Positions 32,374 through 41,098 of a stretch of 64,000 nucleotides of DNA are shown in pieces. The notes under the pieces were generated by a model that was given only the letters and a program-made list of their open reading frames with translations, did not search any database and was not told the origin of the DNA. Both the position numbers and the translations under genes were made by a program. Position 1 is the first letter of the stretch; each line of letters starts with the position of its first letter. The stretch is from Bacteroidales bacterium (GTDB taxonomy: Bacteria; Bacteroidota; Bacteroidia; Bacteroidales; Lentimicrobiaceae), in NCBI GenBank assembly GCA_016788045.1, contig JAEUTG010000021.1:1-64000 (forward strand), given 5' to 3'.

Positions 32374-32847
32374 ATGAGGATAACACTACTGGTAATCGGA
32401 AAAACCGATGAGGAATACCTGAGAAATGGCATCAGCAAGTATAGTGCCCGTATCGGGCATTACATAAAGTTTACGGTAAATGAAATCGTTACGCCTAAAA
32501 ATTTCAGGCAACTGCAGCCAGCACAGTTGAAAGAGGCAGAAGGCAAGTTGTTGCTGCGCTTTTTTGAAGAAGCCGATCAGGTATTGTTGCTCGACGAAAA
32601 TGGCCGGATGCATACCTCTGTTGAATTCTCCGGTGTATTGCAGAAATTCATGAATGCAGGTACCCGTCACCTGATGTTTGTGGTTGGAGGAGCTTTCGGC
32701 TTTTCCGAAGAGGTAGTTCAGGCCGCCAGCGGAAAGTTGTCACTTTCGGCCATGACTTTCTCCCATCAGATGGTACGTCTGTTCTTTACCGAACAACTGT
32801 ACAGGGCTTTCACCATTATAAAGAATGAGCCATACCATAACAATTAA
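32374..32847 (+). CDS. rlmH: 23S rRNA (pseudouridine1915-N3)-methyltransferase
   Basis: 157 residues, SPOUT methyltransferase acting on 23S helix 69. The knot region shows FVVGGAFGFSEEV, and the C-terminus LSAMTFSHQMVRLFFTEQLY then RAFTIIKNEPYHN is characteristic. ATG 32374 chosen over a TTG three codons earlier because the -7 element sits just upstream. Followed after 18 bp by rdgB in the same orientation. Confidence 0.95.
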   Translation: MRITLLVIGKTDEEYLRNGISKYSARIGHYIKFTVNEIVTPKNFRQLQPAQLKEAEGKLLLRFFEEADQVLLLDENGRMHTSVEFSGVLQKFMNAGTRHLMFVVGGAFGFSEEVVQAASGKLSLSAMTFSHQMVRLFFTEQLYRAFTIIKNEPYHNN

Positions 32848-32865
32848 ACGCAAAAATCCCACTGC

Positions 32866-33456
32866 ATGGAAGCCATTGTATTTGCCACCAACAACAAGCA
32901 TAAAATAGAGGAAATCCAGGCAATCCTGGGCAACTACATCCGCATCATTCCCCTGAGTGAAACCGGCTGTACCGAAGAGATCCCCGAAACCAGCCTGACC
33001 ATAGAAGGCAATGCGGTGCAGAAGGCCATGTATGTTTTTGAAAAGTATCATGTCGGGTGTTTTGCCGATGATACAGGGCTTGAAGTGGAAGCCCTCGGAG
33101 GAAGACCAGGGGTAAAGTCGGCCAGGTATGCCGGGCCGGGCCACGACTTTGACGCCAATGTTACAAAGCTGCTGAAAGAGCTTCAGGGACAGCTGAGCCG
33201 CAGAGCCCGCTTTAAAACGGTGATCTCACTGGTAACCAGGGACCATGAAATGATTTTTGAAGGCATCATCAATGGAATTATCACAACCGAAAGACGCGGA
33301 AAAGGTGGGTTCGGCTATGACCCTGTTTTTATCCCTGATGGCTACGAACAAACTTTTGCCGAAATGCCCGCAGAACTGAAAAACGCCATCAGCCACCGGG
33401 CTATTGCAACCAGAAAACTGGTTTCCTTCCTGCAGGAACAGTACAATAAAAAATAA
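32866..33456 (+). CDS. rdgB: non-canonical purine NTP pyrophosphatase (RdgB/HAM1)
   Basis: 196 residues. Hydrolyses dITP, XTP and similar to monophosphates, cleaning the nucleotide pool. Motifs: FATNNKHKIEEI, FADDTGLEVEALGG, GVKSARYAG, KGGFGYDPVFIP and KNAISHRAIA. Downstream of rlmH (18-bp gap). The shared hairpin after its stop separates it from the converging propeller gene. Confidence 0.95.
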   Translation: MEAIVFATNNKHKIEEIQAILGNYIRIIPLSETGCTEEIPETSLTIEGNAVQKAMYVFEKYHVGCFADDTGLEVEALGGRPGVKSARYAGPGHDFDANVTKLLKELQGQLSRRARFKTVISLVTRDHEMIFEGIINGIITTERRGKGGFGYDPVFIPDGYEQTFAEMPAELKNAISHRAIATRKLVSFLQEQYNKK

Positions 33457-33498
33457 GAGAAGCTGTTCAATGCCGGGAGGGCATATAAACAGCTTCTC
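33457..33498 (-). terminator. bidirectional terminator between rdgB and the 33.5-kb gene
   Basis: GAGAAGCTGTT (33457-33467) pairs with AACAGCTTCTC (33488-33498), with an inner TGCC/GGCA stem. On the minus strand it is followed by TTATTTTTT, so it is a good terminator for the minus-strand gene and a weaker one for rdgB. Confidence 0.8.
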
Positions 33499-33517
33499 TT
33501 CAGACAGAAATTACGGG

Positions 33518-35173
33518 TTATTTCGTTGTCTTCACCTTGGTAACTGTCTTGTTTTCATAAACATAAACAAACTTACCATCGGTAGTGAGTGTTGTGGTTG
33601 CACCCTTTCTTGCTTTAAATTCCAGATAATTGTTACTATCAAGGTTAAAGGCAGCAATATCGGCTCCGGAGGTTTTCATCACCACGATGTTATCGAAGCG
33701 GTCTTCAAGGGCTGAGGTTTTATACTTTCCGCTTCCAACAAGATCTCCATTGTTCATTTTAAAGGTTGATACGCCTTTTTCACCGATAACGGTAACCATA
33801 TCCTTGTAAGGGAAGATCATTTCTGCATTCCCAACGCCACCTTTTGCCACCGGAACTTCGTAATATTCTTTACCGGTATTCACATCCATCGAATACAAGG
33901 CTTTGCCGCTGGATACTATCACCCTGTCGCCGGCTTCGATCATGTTGGTGATTCCTTTACGGAAACGTTCAGAATCCCAGATCAGCTTTCCATCGGTCGT
34001 ACTGAAAGCCTGAACTCCATTGGGCTTGATGTTCGGATACCAGATTCTCCATTCCTCGGTAATGGTAACTGAGCCGTCAGGATTATTGGTTCTCTTGTAA
34101 ATGTATGCCTGGGCTTCAACGGTTCCCCCAATCTGAAGCAGAATCTTATCACCCATTACATACATATTCGGAATCGCCCTTGCATCTTTGATCTCGGGTG
34201 AAGTCCAGAGTAGCTTGCCTGAATTGAAATCGTATTTCTTGATGTACTGGTTGCGTTTGTTCGACATATCCAGTACATAAAGGTCGTCGCCTACCCTTAC
34301 CGGATCAGCTACACCCCCGTAAACCCCGAAACGCTTTGCACCGGCAGGGCGGCCTGCCAGTCCGTCGGGGGTATAATCAAATGCAGCTGACCACAGGGAA
34401 GCACCGGTCTTGATGTCATACACCTGATACCCGTTCATTCTCAGGATTACCTTATCTCCCTCAACAAAAAGATCGTAAAGAAATTCCCTCGAAACTGCCT
34501 TACGCTCAGCCCTTCCGATATAGGTATTCTCCCATACGATATCGCCATTCTTCACATTGATTTTGGCAATCTGGTTCTTGAAGCCTGAAAACAAGGCCCC
34601 GAGAGAACTGGGAACAAAATTCACCGTAACCAGATATCCGTCAGATGTATATACATAAGCACCCACTACCCCTTTAAACTTAACCGTTGACCAGCGCTCT
34701 TCCCCGGTCTTGGCCTTAATAAATACCATTTCTTTTTTCATTGAAATGGCAAAGCTTTGCTCTTCAGGAATATAAACAACGTTATCTTCACTCACATCCT
34801 GATATTTATCGGTTGACCATAAAAAAGTCCCGGTCTCCATGTCAACACAGGCTATCTGATCCTTACCCAGCTTCCGGTCGAAAAGAAAAATAATGTTGGA
34901 TTCCCAGAAAGGGATCAGCTCATCAATCTTCCCGAGCTTCGGAGCCACATCTTTGAATCTCTTGGTCCATTTTACTTTACCGGTGGCATTTTCGAAAACT
35001 GTAATCTCTTTGTCGGATGCAGCATAGCTGTATCCCCGTTCTTCAGTACCCGTGCCATTGTACTGAATCTTATGATCCATCTTCGACTCCCATACCACAG
35101 GCATGTCATCCTGAGCCCGGGTAAACATTGCACCTGTAAGAAGTGCAGCCATTAAAAAAAACTTTGTTTTCAT
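33518..35173 (-). CDS. exported PQQ-like beta-propeller protein
   Basis: 551 residues. Signal peptide (FFLMAALLTGAMFTRAQ). The mature protein is built of repeated units of the type GKVKWTKRF, GDIVWENTY, GASLWSAAF, GKLLWTSPE, GKLIWDSER, as in PQQ-like/BamB propellers. No metal or quinone site is evident, so an enzyme role is unsupported; binding or scaffold function is more likely. 24 bp downstream of the small secreted gene, and possibly part of one transcript with 35198-36791. Confidence 0.75.
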   Translation of the reverse strand: MKTKFFLMAALLTGAMFTRAQDDMPVVWESKMDHKIQYNGTGTEERGYSYAASDKEITVFENATGKVKWTKRFKDVAPKLGKIDELIPFWESNIIFLFDRKLGKDQIACVDMETGTFLWSTDKYQDVSEDNVVYIPEEQSFAISMKKEMVFIKAKTGEERWSTVKFKGVVGAYVYTSDGYLVTVNFVPSSLGALFSGFKNQIAKINVKNGDIVWENTYIGRAERKAVSREFLYDLFVEGDKVILRMNGYQVYDIKTGASLWSAAFDYTPDGLAGRPAGAKRFGVYGGVADPVRVGDDLYVLDMSNKRNQYIKKYDFNSGKLLWTSPEIKDARAIPNMYVMGDKILLQIGGTVEAQAYIYKRTNNPDGSVTITEEWRIWYPNIKPNGVQAFSTTDGKLIWDSERFRKGITNMIEAGDRVIVSSGKALYSMDVNTGKEYYEVPVAKGGVGNAEMIFPYKDMVTVIGEKGVSTFKMNNGDLVGSGKYKTSALEDRFDNIVVMKTSGADIAAFNLDSNNYLEFKARKGATTTLTTDGKFVYVYENKTVTKVKTTK

Positions 35174-35197
35174 GAATCTGTTGTTTTGGTTTGATGA

Positions 35198-35560
35198 TTA
35201 AAAACTGAAGGTATATTGAAATTTATAGCTTTTACCTTTGGGAACCTTGAAGGAAAACCTGTACCGCTTCATTATATCCTTCATGCGGTTCTGCTTATCT
35301 ATCGGATTCTCCCCGTCGTTTACCACGAATACAGTGGCAACCACCCCTTTTTCACGGATGGTTATGTCGAAAACATAATTGCCTGAAATATTGCTTTCCT
35401 GAATCTCTTTGCGGAAATCAGATTCAGGGGATGCCGATACCGAATCCAGTTCAGCAACCGCTCTCAGCACGATGGCATCTTTGTATTCGACCAATTGCTT
35501 TTTTTGCCCGAACGACAGCATCACCATCAAGGCAAACCCGAGTGTAAATAATACTTTCAT
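35198..35560 (-). CDS. small exported protein of unknown function
   Basis: 120 residues. Signal peptide (VLFTLGFALMVMLSFGQ). The mature part has VFDITIREKGVVATVFVVN and ends in KSYKFQYTFSF, an alternating strand that recalls TonB C-terminal-like folds. No other motif is recognised. It lies between two propeller genes on the same strand with gaps of 24 and 70 bp. Confidence 0.6.
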   Translation of the reverse strand: MKVLFTLGFALMVMLSFGQKKQLVEYKDAIVLRAVAELDSVSASPESDFRKEIQESNISGNYVFDITIREKGVVATVFVVNDGENPIDKQNRMKDIMKRYRFSFKVPKGKSYKFQYTFSF

Positions 35561-35630
35561 ATACAGCTGTTTTTATTGATGAATCATAAATCAACCCTGA
35601 ACCTGTGTCCCGGTAACGGATGCTGAGCTT

Positions 35631-36791
35631 TTATTCCACTGGAAGGTTCCACTGCAGCACCTTGTTACCGAAAGTGGCAAATACCGACTTGTCGTCAGGT
35701 GTAAATTCCACAAAAACCCTTCCGTCGGAAGGCATATCCAGTTTATCAATCCCTTCAAACAGGCGGTAGCCCATTTCAAGCCGCTGATTCACCTGTCCAT
35801 TGGTAAAATCGTGCACCCTGATCTCTGCAAACTTCCCCCAGCTTACCACCGCAATCATGCTGCCATCGTGGCTCAGCCTGAAGTCGGGTTCGTAATTGGA
35901 GTTTGAGGGAAATACAACCCGTGTAGCCTCCAGCTTTACGGCATCAATCACACTTATAAAGTTTTGCCGGCCCGAGGTTGCTGTTGTAGCCTTGGCATGC
36001 GGGATATTCAGACACAGGATGTTCCTGCCGTCACCGGTCCATTCCAGCCGGTAAATATTGTCGTAGAATTCATTCACCGAAGTCTGGTACGTAAAGTCAT
36101 CCATTGAATAAATGGATACTACCTGTTTGTATTTCAGGGTAAATTTCTTCCCTTTTTTATTCTTTTTGAAATAAGGATCCTTGTTCAGGAAACTTTCCCT
36201 GGGTCGTTCCGAAATTCCGAAAAATCTGCCATCCGGACTGATGCACAGGCTGTTGGTAGCATATTCGTTGTTGATCGAGCGCAGCACTTTGCCGGTCGCC
36301 AGATCGACCACTTCGACCGTATTGCCCTGAAGGGTGAGTGCAAACTTTTCGTCAGGAGATATTTTTACATCGTGGTAGTTATCAAACCGTTTCACACTTT
36401 GTCCGCCCGATGCGTCCACAATCTCGAAGTCAACTTCACGGTCTTTGTTTCTGGCAAAATCAATATAAAACAACTGCTGCAGCAAAAGATACTTCCCTCC
36501 CGCCGACCAGCTTACCTTTGAACCGGCATACCAGTTGCCTACATCGAACTTCTTCACCGGTTTGCGGGAAGAAATATCCACGATATAAAGCGGATAACTC
36601 TGGGTGGTTGCAATGGCCAGGTATTGACGGTCGGGCGACATGGCCAGTCCCGACTGGATGTATTTGGCATCTATCGCCTGAAAACGTTCATACTCCGCAT
36701 TGATGGTCTGCGCGTTGGAGTAGTTAACAGAGTTCAGTAAAAGAAGTGAAAACAGGCAAAAAGCCAAATGTCCGTGTCTTATCATTGTCAT
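35631..36791 (-). CDS. exported WD40/YVTN-like propeller protein
   Basis: 386 residues. Signal peptide (FCLFSLLLLNSVNYSNAQ). Repeated propeller blades are visible, such as LAMSPDRQYLAIATT, VKISPDEKFALTL, LCISPDGRFFGIS, RLSHDGSMIAVVSW and EFTPDDKSVFATFG. This is the SPDGxxLA pattern of WD40-like/YVTN repeats. No enzyme motif. A TAAATTTG element lies upstream on the minus strand. ATG 36791 or the ATG two codons later are both possible. Confidence 0.72.
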   Translation of the reverse strand: MTMIRHGHLAFCLFSLLLLNSVNYSNAQTINAEYERFQAIDAKYIQSGLAMSPDRQYLAIATTQSYPLYIVDISSRKPVKKFDVGNWYAGSKVSWSAGGKYLLLQQLFYIDFARNKDREVDFEIVDASGGQSVKRFDNYHDVKISPDEKFALTLQGNTVEVVDLATGKVLRSINNEYATNSLCISPDGRFFGISERPRESFLNKDPYFKKNKKGKKFTLKYKQVVSIYSMDDFTYQTSVNEFYDNIYRLEWTGDGRNILCLNIPHAKATTATSGRQNFISVIDAVKLEATRVVFPSNSNYEPDFRLSHDGSMIAVVSWGKFAEIRVHDFTNGQVNQRLEMGYRLFEGIDKLDMPSDGRVFVEFTPDDKSVFATFGNKVLQWNLPVE

Positions 36792-36835
36792 AGGATGGTT
36801 GTTTGATGAAGCCTGTATGCGGAACCTTCAATTAA

Positions 36836-36843
36836 CAAATTTA
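36836..36843 (-). promoter_or_regulatory. promoter -7 element for the 35.6-36.8-kb gene
   Basis: On the minus strand TAAATTTG matches TAnnTTTG exactly, 44 nt before the start. The remaining spacer to 37062 is A/T-rich without a visible feature. Confidence 0.5.
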
Positions 36844-37062
36844 AGGCAGGATTTAAAAAATGATATACCTATAAATACTGATATTTTTTTATCAGGCTTA
36901 CCAATCATAAAAAATCTTATCTGATTGATATACAACACTTAATAAAAACTCAAATGGATCAGTCTGTATAAATCTCAAAGTTTAAGGTTACAAATCAGGC
37001 ACCGGAATAACACTTTCGTGTGACTCAGGTACATAAAACCGGGTAAACTTCAATGGCACGAA

Positions 37063-38130
37063 TCAGACTCTGTTTTCGACAAACCGCTCCCACCTGGCCA
37101 ACAATTGCTGCATATCGGCAGGCAGTTCAGAATCGAAAAACATCTTTTTACCGCTCACCGGATGGATAAAACCCAGTGATTTTGCATGCAGCGCCTGCCG
37201 GGGCAGCAGTTCGAAGCAGTTTTCTACGAATTTACGATAGGTTCCCGAGGTCGTGCCTTTCAGTATCTGGCTTCCTCCGTAGCGTTCATCACTGAAGAGG
37301 GGGTGACCGAGGTATTTCATGTGGGCCCTGATCTGGTGTGTTCTTCCCGTTTCGAGACGGCATTCGACCAGGCTAATGTAACTGTAGCTCTTCAGCACCT
37401 TGTAATGCGTTACCGCATGGCGGCCATGCTCCCCATCCGGAAAAACGGTCATCACCAGCCGGTTACTCAGGTTACGCCCCACATGACCGGTAATGGTTCC
37501 TTCATCTTCCCTGGGCGTGCCCCAGACAATGGCCTGATACGAGCGTTCGATGGTGTGGTCAAAGAAATTGCGGGCCAGCAGGGTTTGTGCTTCTTCGGTC
37601 TTGGCTACCAGCAGAATTCCGGAAGTATCCTTGTCGATGCGGTGAACCAGCAGCGGGCTGGTAGCAGGCGGGCAACCGGGAGTATGCTGAAAGTGCCACA
37701 GCAGGGCATTCACAAGGGTGCCATCCCAGTTACCATGCCCCGGATGTACCACCATTCCCGCCGGTTTGTTGACCACAACCAGGGATTCATCCTCATAAAC
37801 GATACTGAGAGGGATCTCTTCGGGCAGAATCTCATTCACCCTGGGCGGATGGGCCACCACCACCGAGATCACATCGCCTGGCTTAACCCGGTAATTCTGC
37901 TTCTCCGTTTTTCCGTTGACAAGAATATTGCCGGCTTTTGCTGCCTGCTGTATCTTGTTGCGCGAAGCATTTTCGATACGCAGCATCAGAAATTTATCCA
38001 TCCTGATCAGCCCCTGGCCCTTGTCGGCCACAATCCGGTGGTGTTCAAACAACTCAGCTTCAGAACTCTCATCATCATCCGGGACAATGATTTCATCAAG
38101 CTCTTCCGGATCAGCTTCGTATCTGTCCAT
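37063..38130 (-). CDS. RluA-family 23S rRNA pseudouridine synthase
   Basis: 355 residues. An acidic N-terminal extension is followed by an S4 RNA-binding domain (about 38-95, MDKFLMLRIENASRNKIQQ). The catalytic domain has the signature HRIDKDTSGILLVAKT, in which the Asp is the nucleophile, and RTHQIRAHMKYLGHPLFSDERY. Probably RluD-like (23S helix 69), but target specificity cannot be fixed. 14 bp downstream of the T9SS cargo gene. Confidence 0.93.
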   Translation of the reverse strand: MDRYEADPEELDEIIVPDDDESSEAELFEHHRIVADKGQGLIRMDKFLMLRIENASRNKIQQAAKAGNILVNGKTEKQNYRVKPGDVISVVVAHPPRVNEILPEEIPLSIVYEDESLVVVNKPAGMVVHPGHGNWDGTLVNALLWHFQHTPGCPPATSPLLVHRIDKDTSGILLVAKTEEAQTLLARNFFDHTIERSYQAIVWGTPREDEGTITGHVGRNLSNRLVMTVFPDGEHGRHAVTHYKVLKSYSYISLVECRLETGRTHQIRAHMKYLGHPLFSDERYGGSQILKGTTSGTYRKFVENCFELLPRQALHAKSLGFIHPVSGKKMFFDSELPADMQQLLARWERFVENRV

Positions 38131-38144
38131 ATCTTACAGGGAAA

Positions 38145-40148
38145 TCAATGGAGAATCAGCTTTCCGCGCGCAACAAGGCTGCCGTCTCTGCGGGCAATCT
38201 GCAGCAGGTAAATGCCCTGGCTGAGCGTCCCGAAATCCTCATCGCTGCTGAATGGCTTCTCAAGGAGTTTTCCTCCTGAGATGCTGTAAACAATGGTTGT
38301 CAACTCCCCTGCTTCGACACCCTCCGGCAGTTCAATCCGCACCTTCCCATCCGCGGTCGGGTTGGGAAACATCCGCAAACCGGCCAGACTCTCCTGCGAA
38401 GGGATTCCTACAACCTTCATCTTGCCCAACACCGGCCTGATCATGAGGGCTCCTTTGAAAAGGCTGTTACTCCATGTACCATAGGTACGGTAAAGGATGT
38501 TCGAGGAAGCGTCGTTGTTCATATCAAAGCCAACATTCAGGTTATCAGACGAAAGCTGCTCCCAGCCTACGTAAAAAATAAGGTTGGGGAATTTTTCCGC
38601 TTCAATATAAATTACACTGTCGGGCCGGTAGGTGAAAAACTGGTTGAGGCTGTCTTCATATGCCGGTTCATAACCAAACTTCGAGTAAATCAGTTCTCCC
38701 GGTTCCCCGAAGTAATCATTCCAGATATTCAGGTAAAATTTACTGATGTTTCCTCCGGTAAGGGTCTGGTTGAAATACATCTGTACGGCCAGCAACGAAT
38801 CCGGTGTGTTCAGTTTAAAGCGGTAGGCGAGTTGCGAGGCCGGGGCCGACAATCCATAACCGACCTCGGCAGTACCGTCATCGTAGGACAGGTAATTGGC
38901 AAAAAGCTGAACATTTCTGATGGTATCGTTCTCGGTACGTCCGAGGCTCGCTTCGGTGTTGATGATGTGCGTCGTTGTAAAGAAAACCCTCTCCTGATCG
39001 CCCACCGGGAACTGAAATCCCACTTCTGGACTCGAAAAAGGAGGATTGTTCACATAGCCTGATGTCACATAGGGCGGGATAAAGTAGTTACCGGCATTGT
39101 AGAAACGGAAAGGAGCCTGGTTGTCGCGCGAGACTTCAAACCGGTAAGAGGCATTGTAATCATCCCCGTCGAGGTTGGTGATTTTCAGGTGAATGGTATC
39201 GGCCATCTCTTTGATGAAGTTGGCCCGGTATTGGTTGTAGGGCATGGAAGTAAAATTCCGGAGCATGCGGGGTGCCTTGCCGGCAAAGGCCACATCTCTG
39301 TGCAGGGTATCAAAACGGTTTCTGCCGATGTTGAGGTAAACGTAATCGATGTTCCACTGATCGCCATTGCTCTGCCAGTCGGGAAGTATGCTGCTGGCCA
39401 GTGAGGCATAGTTCCTGAACCTGAACCTGAATCCATCGGTATAGAACCGGGCACTGTCGCTGACCGGAACCACCACCTGCCTGAACCAGGTACTGTCTTC
39501 GGCATAAAAATCGCGCAGGCTGATACCGGGGGTACTCCAGGCTTTTCTCCAGCCCTCCAGCACAATGGTATCGGCCGGGGTAATGATCTCCACCCCGCCC
39601 ACGATACTCGTATCGGGAGGGATGATGGTGGTGATGGTTTCATCTACCGCCAGAAATTCGAGTACGAGCGAATCACCGGCAGCCGGACTGTTGCCGTTGC
39701 CTTGCGGCTGGTAATAAAAACTGAGGTACAGTGAATCGGCAGTAGTGATCCTGCGGGGCACCGGTGAGAATAAGGAATCCAGCCTGATGGGCAGTGACGT
39801 AAGCTGATCGGCCCTGAAGGCAAACTGACTGGCATTCTCATACAGGCGGCCCAGGTTGTTGATGGCATCCAGGGTTGCCACACCGACGGTCGGAGGATTC
39901 ACGGCATAATCATCGCTGATAAAGGCGTCACTGTCAGACCACAGCATGGGATCAGGAAGAACTGATGGCCTGTAGAAGTCATCAAAAAAGGGAAGTGTGA
40001 GTACCTGTGTCTCCGTGCGTACAGCCTTTACCTGCCGCGACTTGTTTTTCACCAGCGGGTTTACCTGCAGCCCTGTAATCACTTCCTGGGCCGTGGCAAT
40101 AGCCGACCAGGAGATCATCAGAACCATTATCAAAAAAAGCCTTTTCAT
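38145..40148 (-). CDS. T9SS type A cargo protein
   Basis: 667 residues. Signal peptide (FLIMVLMISWSAIATAQ). The body is beta-rich with acidic loops and has no recognised catalytic motif. The C-terminus (about 585-667) starts MFPNPTADGKVRIELP and contains YSISGGKLLE and QGIYLLQI, the type A (por secretion) sorting domain. Surface-exported. Located 14 bp upstream of the RluA gene, so likely co-transcribed. Confidence 0.82.
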   Translation of the reverse strand: MKRLFLIMVLMISWSAIATAQEVITGLQVNPLVKNKSRQVKAVRTETQVLTLPFFDDFYRPSVLPDPMLWSDSDAFISDDYAVNPPTVGVATLDAINNLGRLYENASQFAFRADQLTSLPIRLDSLFSPVPRRITTADSLYLSFYYQPQGNGNSPAAGDSLVLEFLAVDETITTIIPPDTSIVGGVEIITPADTIVLEGWRKAWSTPGISLRDFYAEDSTWFRQVVVPVSDSARFYTDGFRFRFRNYASLASSILPDWQSNGDQWNIDYVYLNIGRNRFDTLHRDVAFAGKAPRMLRNFTSMPYNQYRANFIKEMADTIHLKITNLDGDDYNASYRFEVSRDNQAPFRFYNAGNYFIPPYVTSGYVNNPPFSSPEVGFQFPVGDQERVFFTTTHIINTEASLGRTENDTIRNVQLFANYLSYDDGTAEVGYGLSAPASQLAYRFKLNTPDSLLAVQMYFNQTLTGGNISKFYLNIWNDYFGEPGELIYSKFGYEPAYEDSLNQFFTYRPDSVIYIEAEKFPNLIFYVGWEQLSSDNLNVGFDMNNDASSNILYRTYGTWSNSLFKGALMIRPVLGKMKVVGIPSQESLAGLRMFPNPTADGKVRIELPEGVEAGELTTIVYSISGGKLLEKPFSSDEDFGTLSQGIYLLQIARRDGSLVARGKLILH

Positions 40149-40311
40149 AGATCACAATCTTGTTAGAAAATTCCGGAGGATTCAGCAACCTGCGCAACAT
40201 GAAACCAATGTTCTTTATTCTGCTAACCCTTCCTTTTTAATTCATTGATCAGAATGTAAAGTTTAACACAATATACACCATGCTGAAAACCATTCTGAGG
40301 GTCTGCTGATT

Positions 40312-40701
40312 TTATTCCGCAATGAGTCTTTCAGCCTCCAGTATCAACTTCTCAACCGGTTCGAAATAAGGAAGAACTGTATCTTTTCTGAAGTCAAATA
40401 AATCATCGTAATCACCCTTTTGCCTCCAGTTAAACAACTGAGAAAATATCTTGCCCGATTCTTTATCAATTTTACCGGTCTTAACAAAATATACTGAAAA
40501 ACAAGACTTTACCCCATTATGAGTGGTCGGTTTATAATCATCGCTTAACAAAAGGGCGATGATCGCATAATAGGCGGCATAATACAGTCGATTGATGGCT
40601 GAATTCCACTTGCCATTATCTGCAAGAATCCTGGCATCATCCAAGGTATCTTTGGCCCTGGAAATTCTGTATCTGATTAAATCAGCCTTAGTACCGCTCA
40701 T
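40312..40701 (-). CDS. HEPN-domain protein (putative toxin of MNT-HEPN pair)
   Basis: 129 residues, all-helical. Segment SAINRLYYAAYYAIIALLL (34-52) and THNGVKSCF (60-68) are the usual HEPN helix motifs. The conserved RQKGDYDD (93-100) replaces a typical Rx4-6H RNase motif: there is an Arg, but no His in the expected place. In known pairs the HEPN protein is an RNase whose activity is blocked by the MNT partner. Its ATG overlaps the MNT stop by 4 bp, so translation is coupled. Confidence 0.85.
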   Translation of the reverse strand: MSGTKADLIRYRISRAKDTLDDARILADNGKWNSAINRLYYAAYYAIIALLLSDDYKPTTHNGVKSCFSVYFVKTGKIDKESGKIFSQLFNWRQKGDYDDLFDFRKDTVLPYFEPVEKLILEAERLIAE

Positions 40702-41018
40702 TTCAACCTAATCCCTTCATTTTTAATATTTTCAAACAGAGGGGTGGTCAGGTAATTCTTGTTCCAGTCACTTTTTGAATAGAATAACGGAGATATTACT
40801 TCCCCGGTTTCCAATTCCAGGTCGTAAAATTCATTCATGAAATCTGTTTCAGATTTAAATGAAATACCTTGTTCATTGAGCAGGATCAGGAGGTCCCAAT
40901 CGGATAGTTTCCCTGAAGTTCTCCTTGCATGTGAACCATACAAATAAACTTCAGCATCCGGGGCAGTTCTGTCAACAACTTTAATGATTTTTTGCAGTAT
41001 CAGCTCTTTTCTGCTCAT
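40698..41018 (-). CDS. minimal nucleotidyltransferase (putative antitoxin, MntA-like)
   Basis: 106 residues. The catalytic pattern GS-x10-DxD is complete (Gly28-Ser29 to Asp40-x-Asp42), the signature of minimal nucleotidyltransferases that AMPylate their HEPN partner. An extended start to 41051 is possible in frame, but the TACCTTTG element at 41023-41030 lies inside that extension. The transcript should start near 41017, making ATG 41018 a leaderless or near-leaderless start. Confidence 0.85.
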   Translation of the reverse strand: MSRKELILQKIIKVVDRTAPDAEVYLYGSHARRTSGKLSDWDLLILLNEQGISFKSETDFMNEFYDLELETGEVISPLFYSKSDWNKNYLTTPLFENIKNEGIRLK

Positions 41019-41022
41019 AAAA

Positions 41023-41030
41023 CAAAGGTA
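41023..41030 (-). promoter_or_regulatory. MNT-HEPN promoter -7 element
   Basis: On the minus strand TACCTTTG matches TAnnTTTG exactly, 4 bases before ATG 41018. The expected transcription start falls at or beside the start codon. Confidence 0.6.
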
Positions 41031-41098
41031 ACTATTTTGATTAATCAACAATAACCGCCTGTTGGTGGCAAACAGTTACTGTCTGATCATTCAGCATC

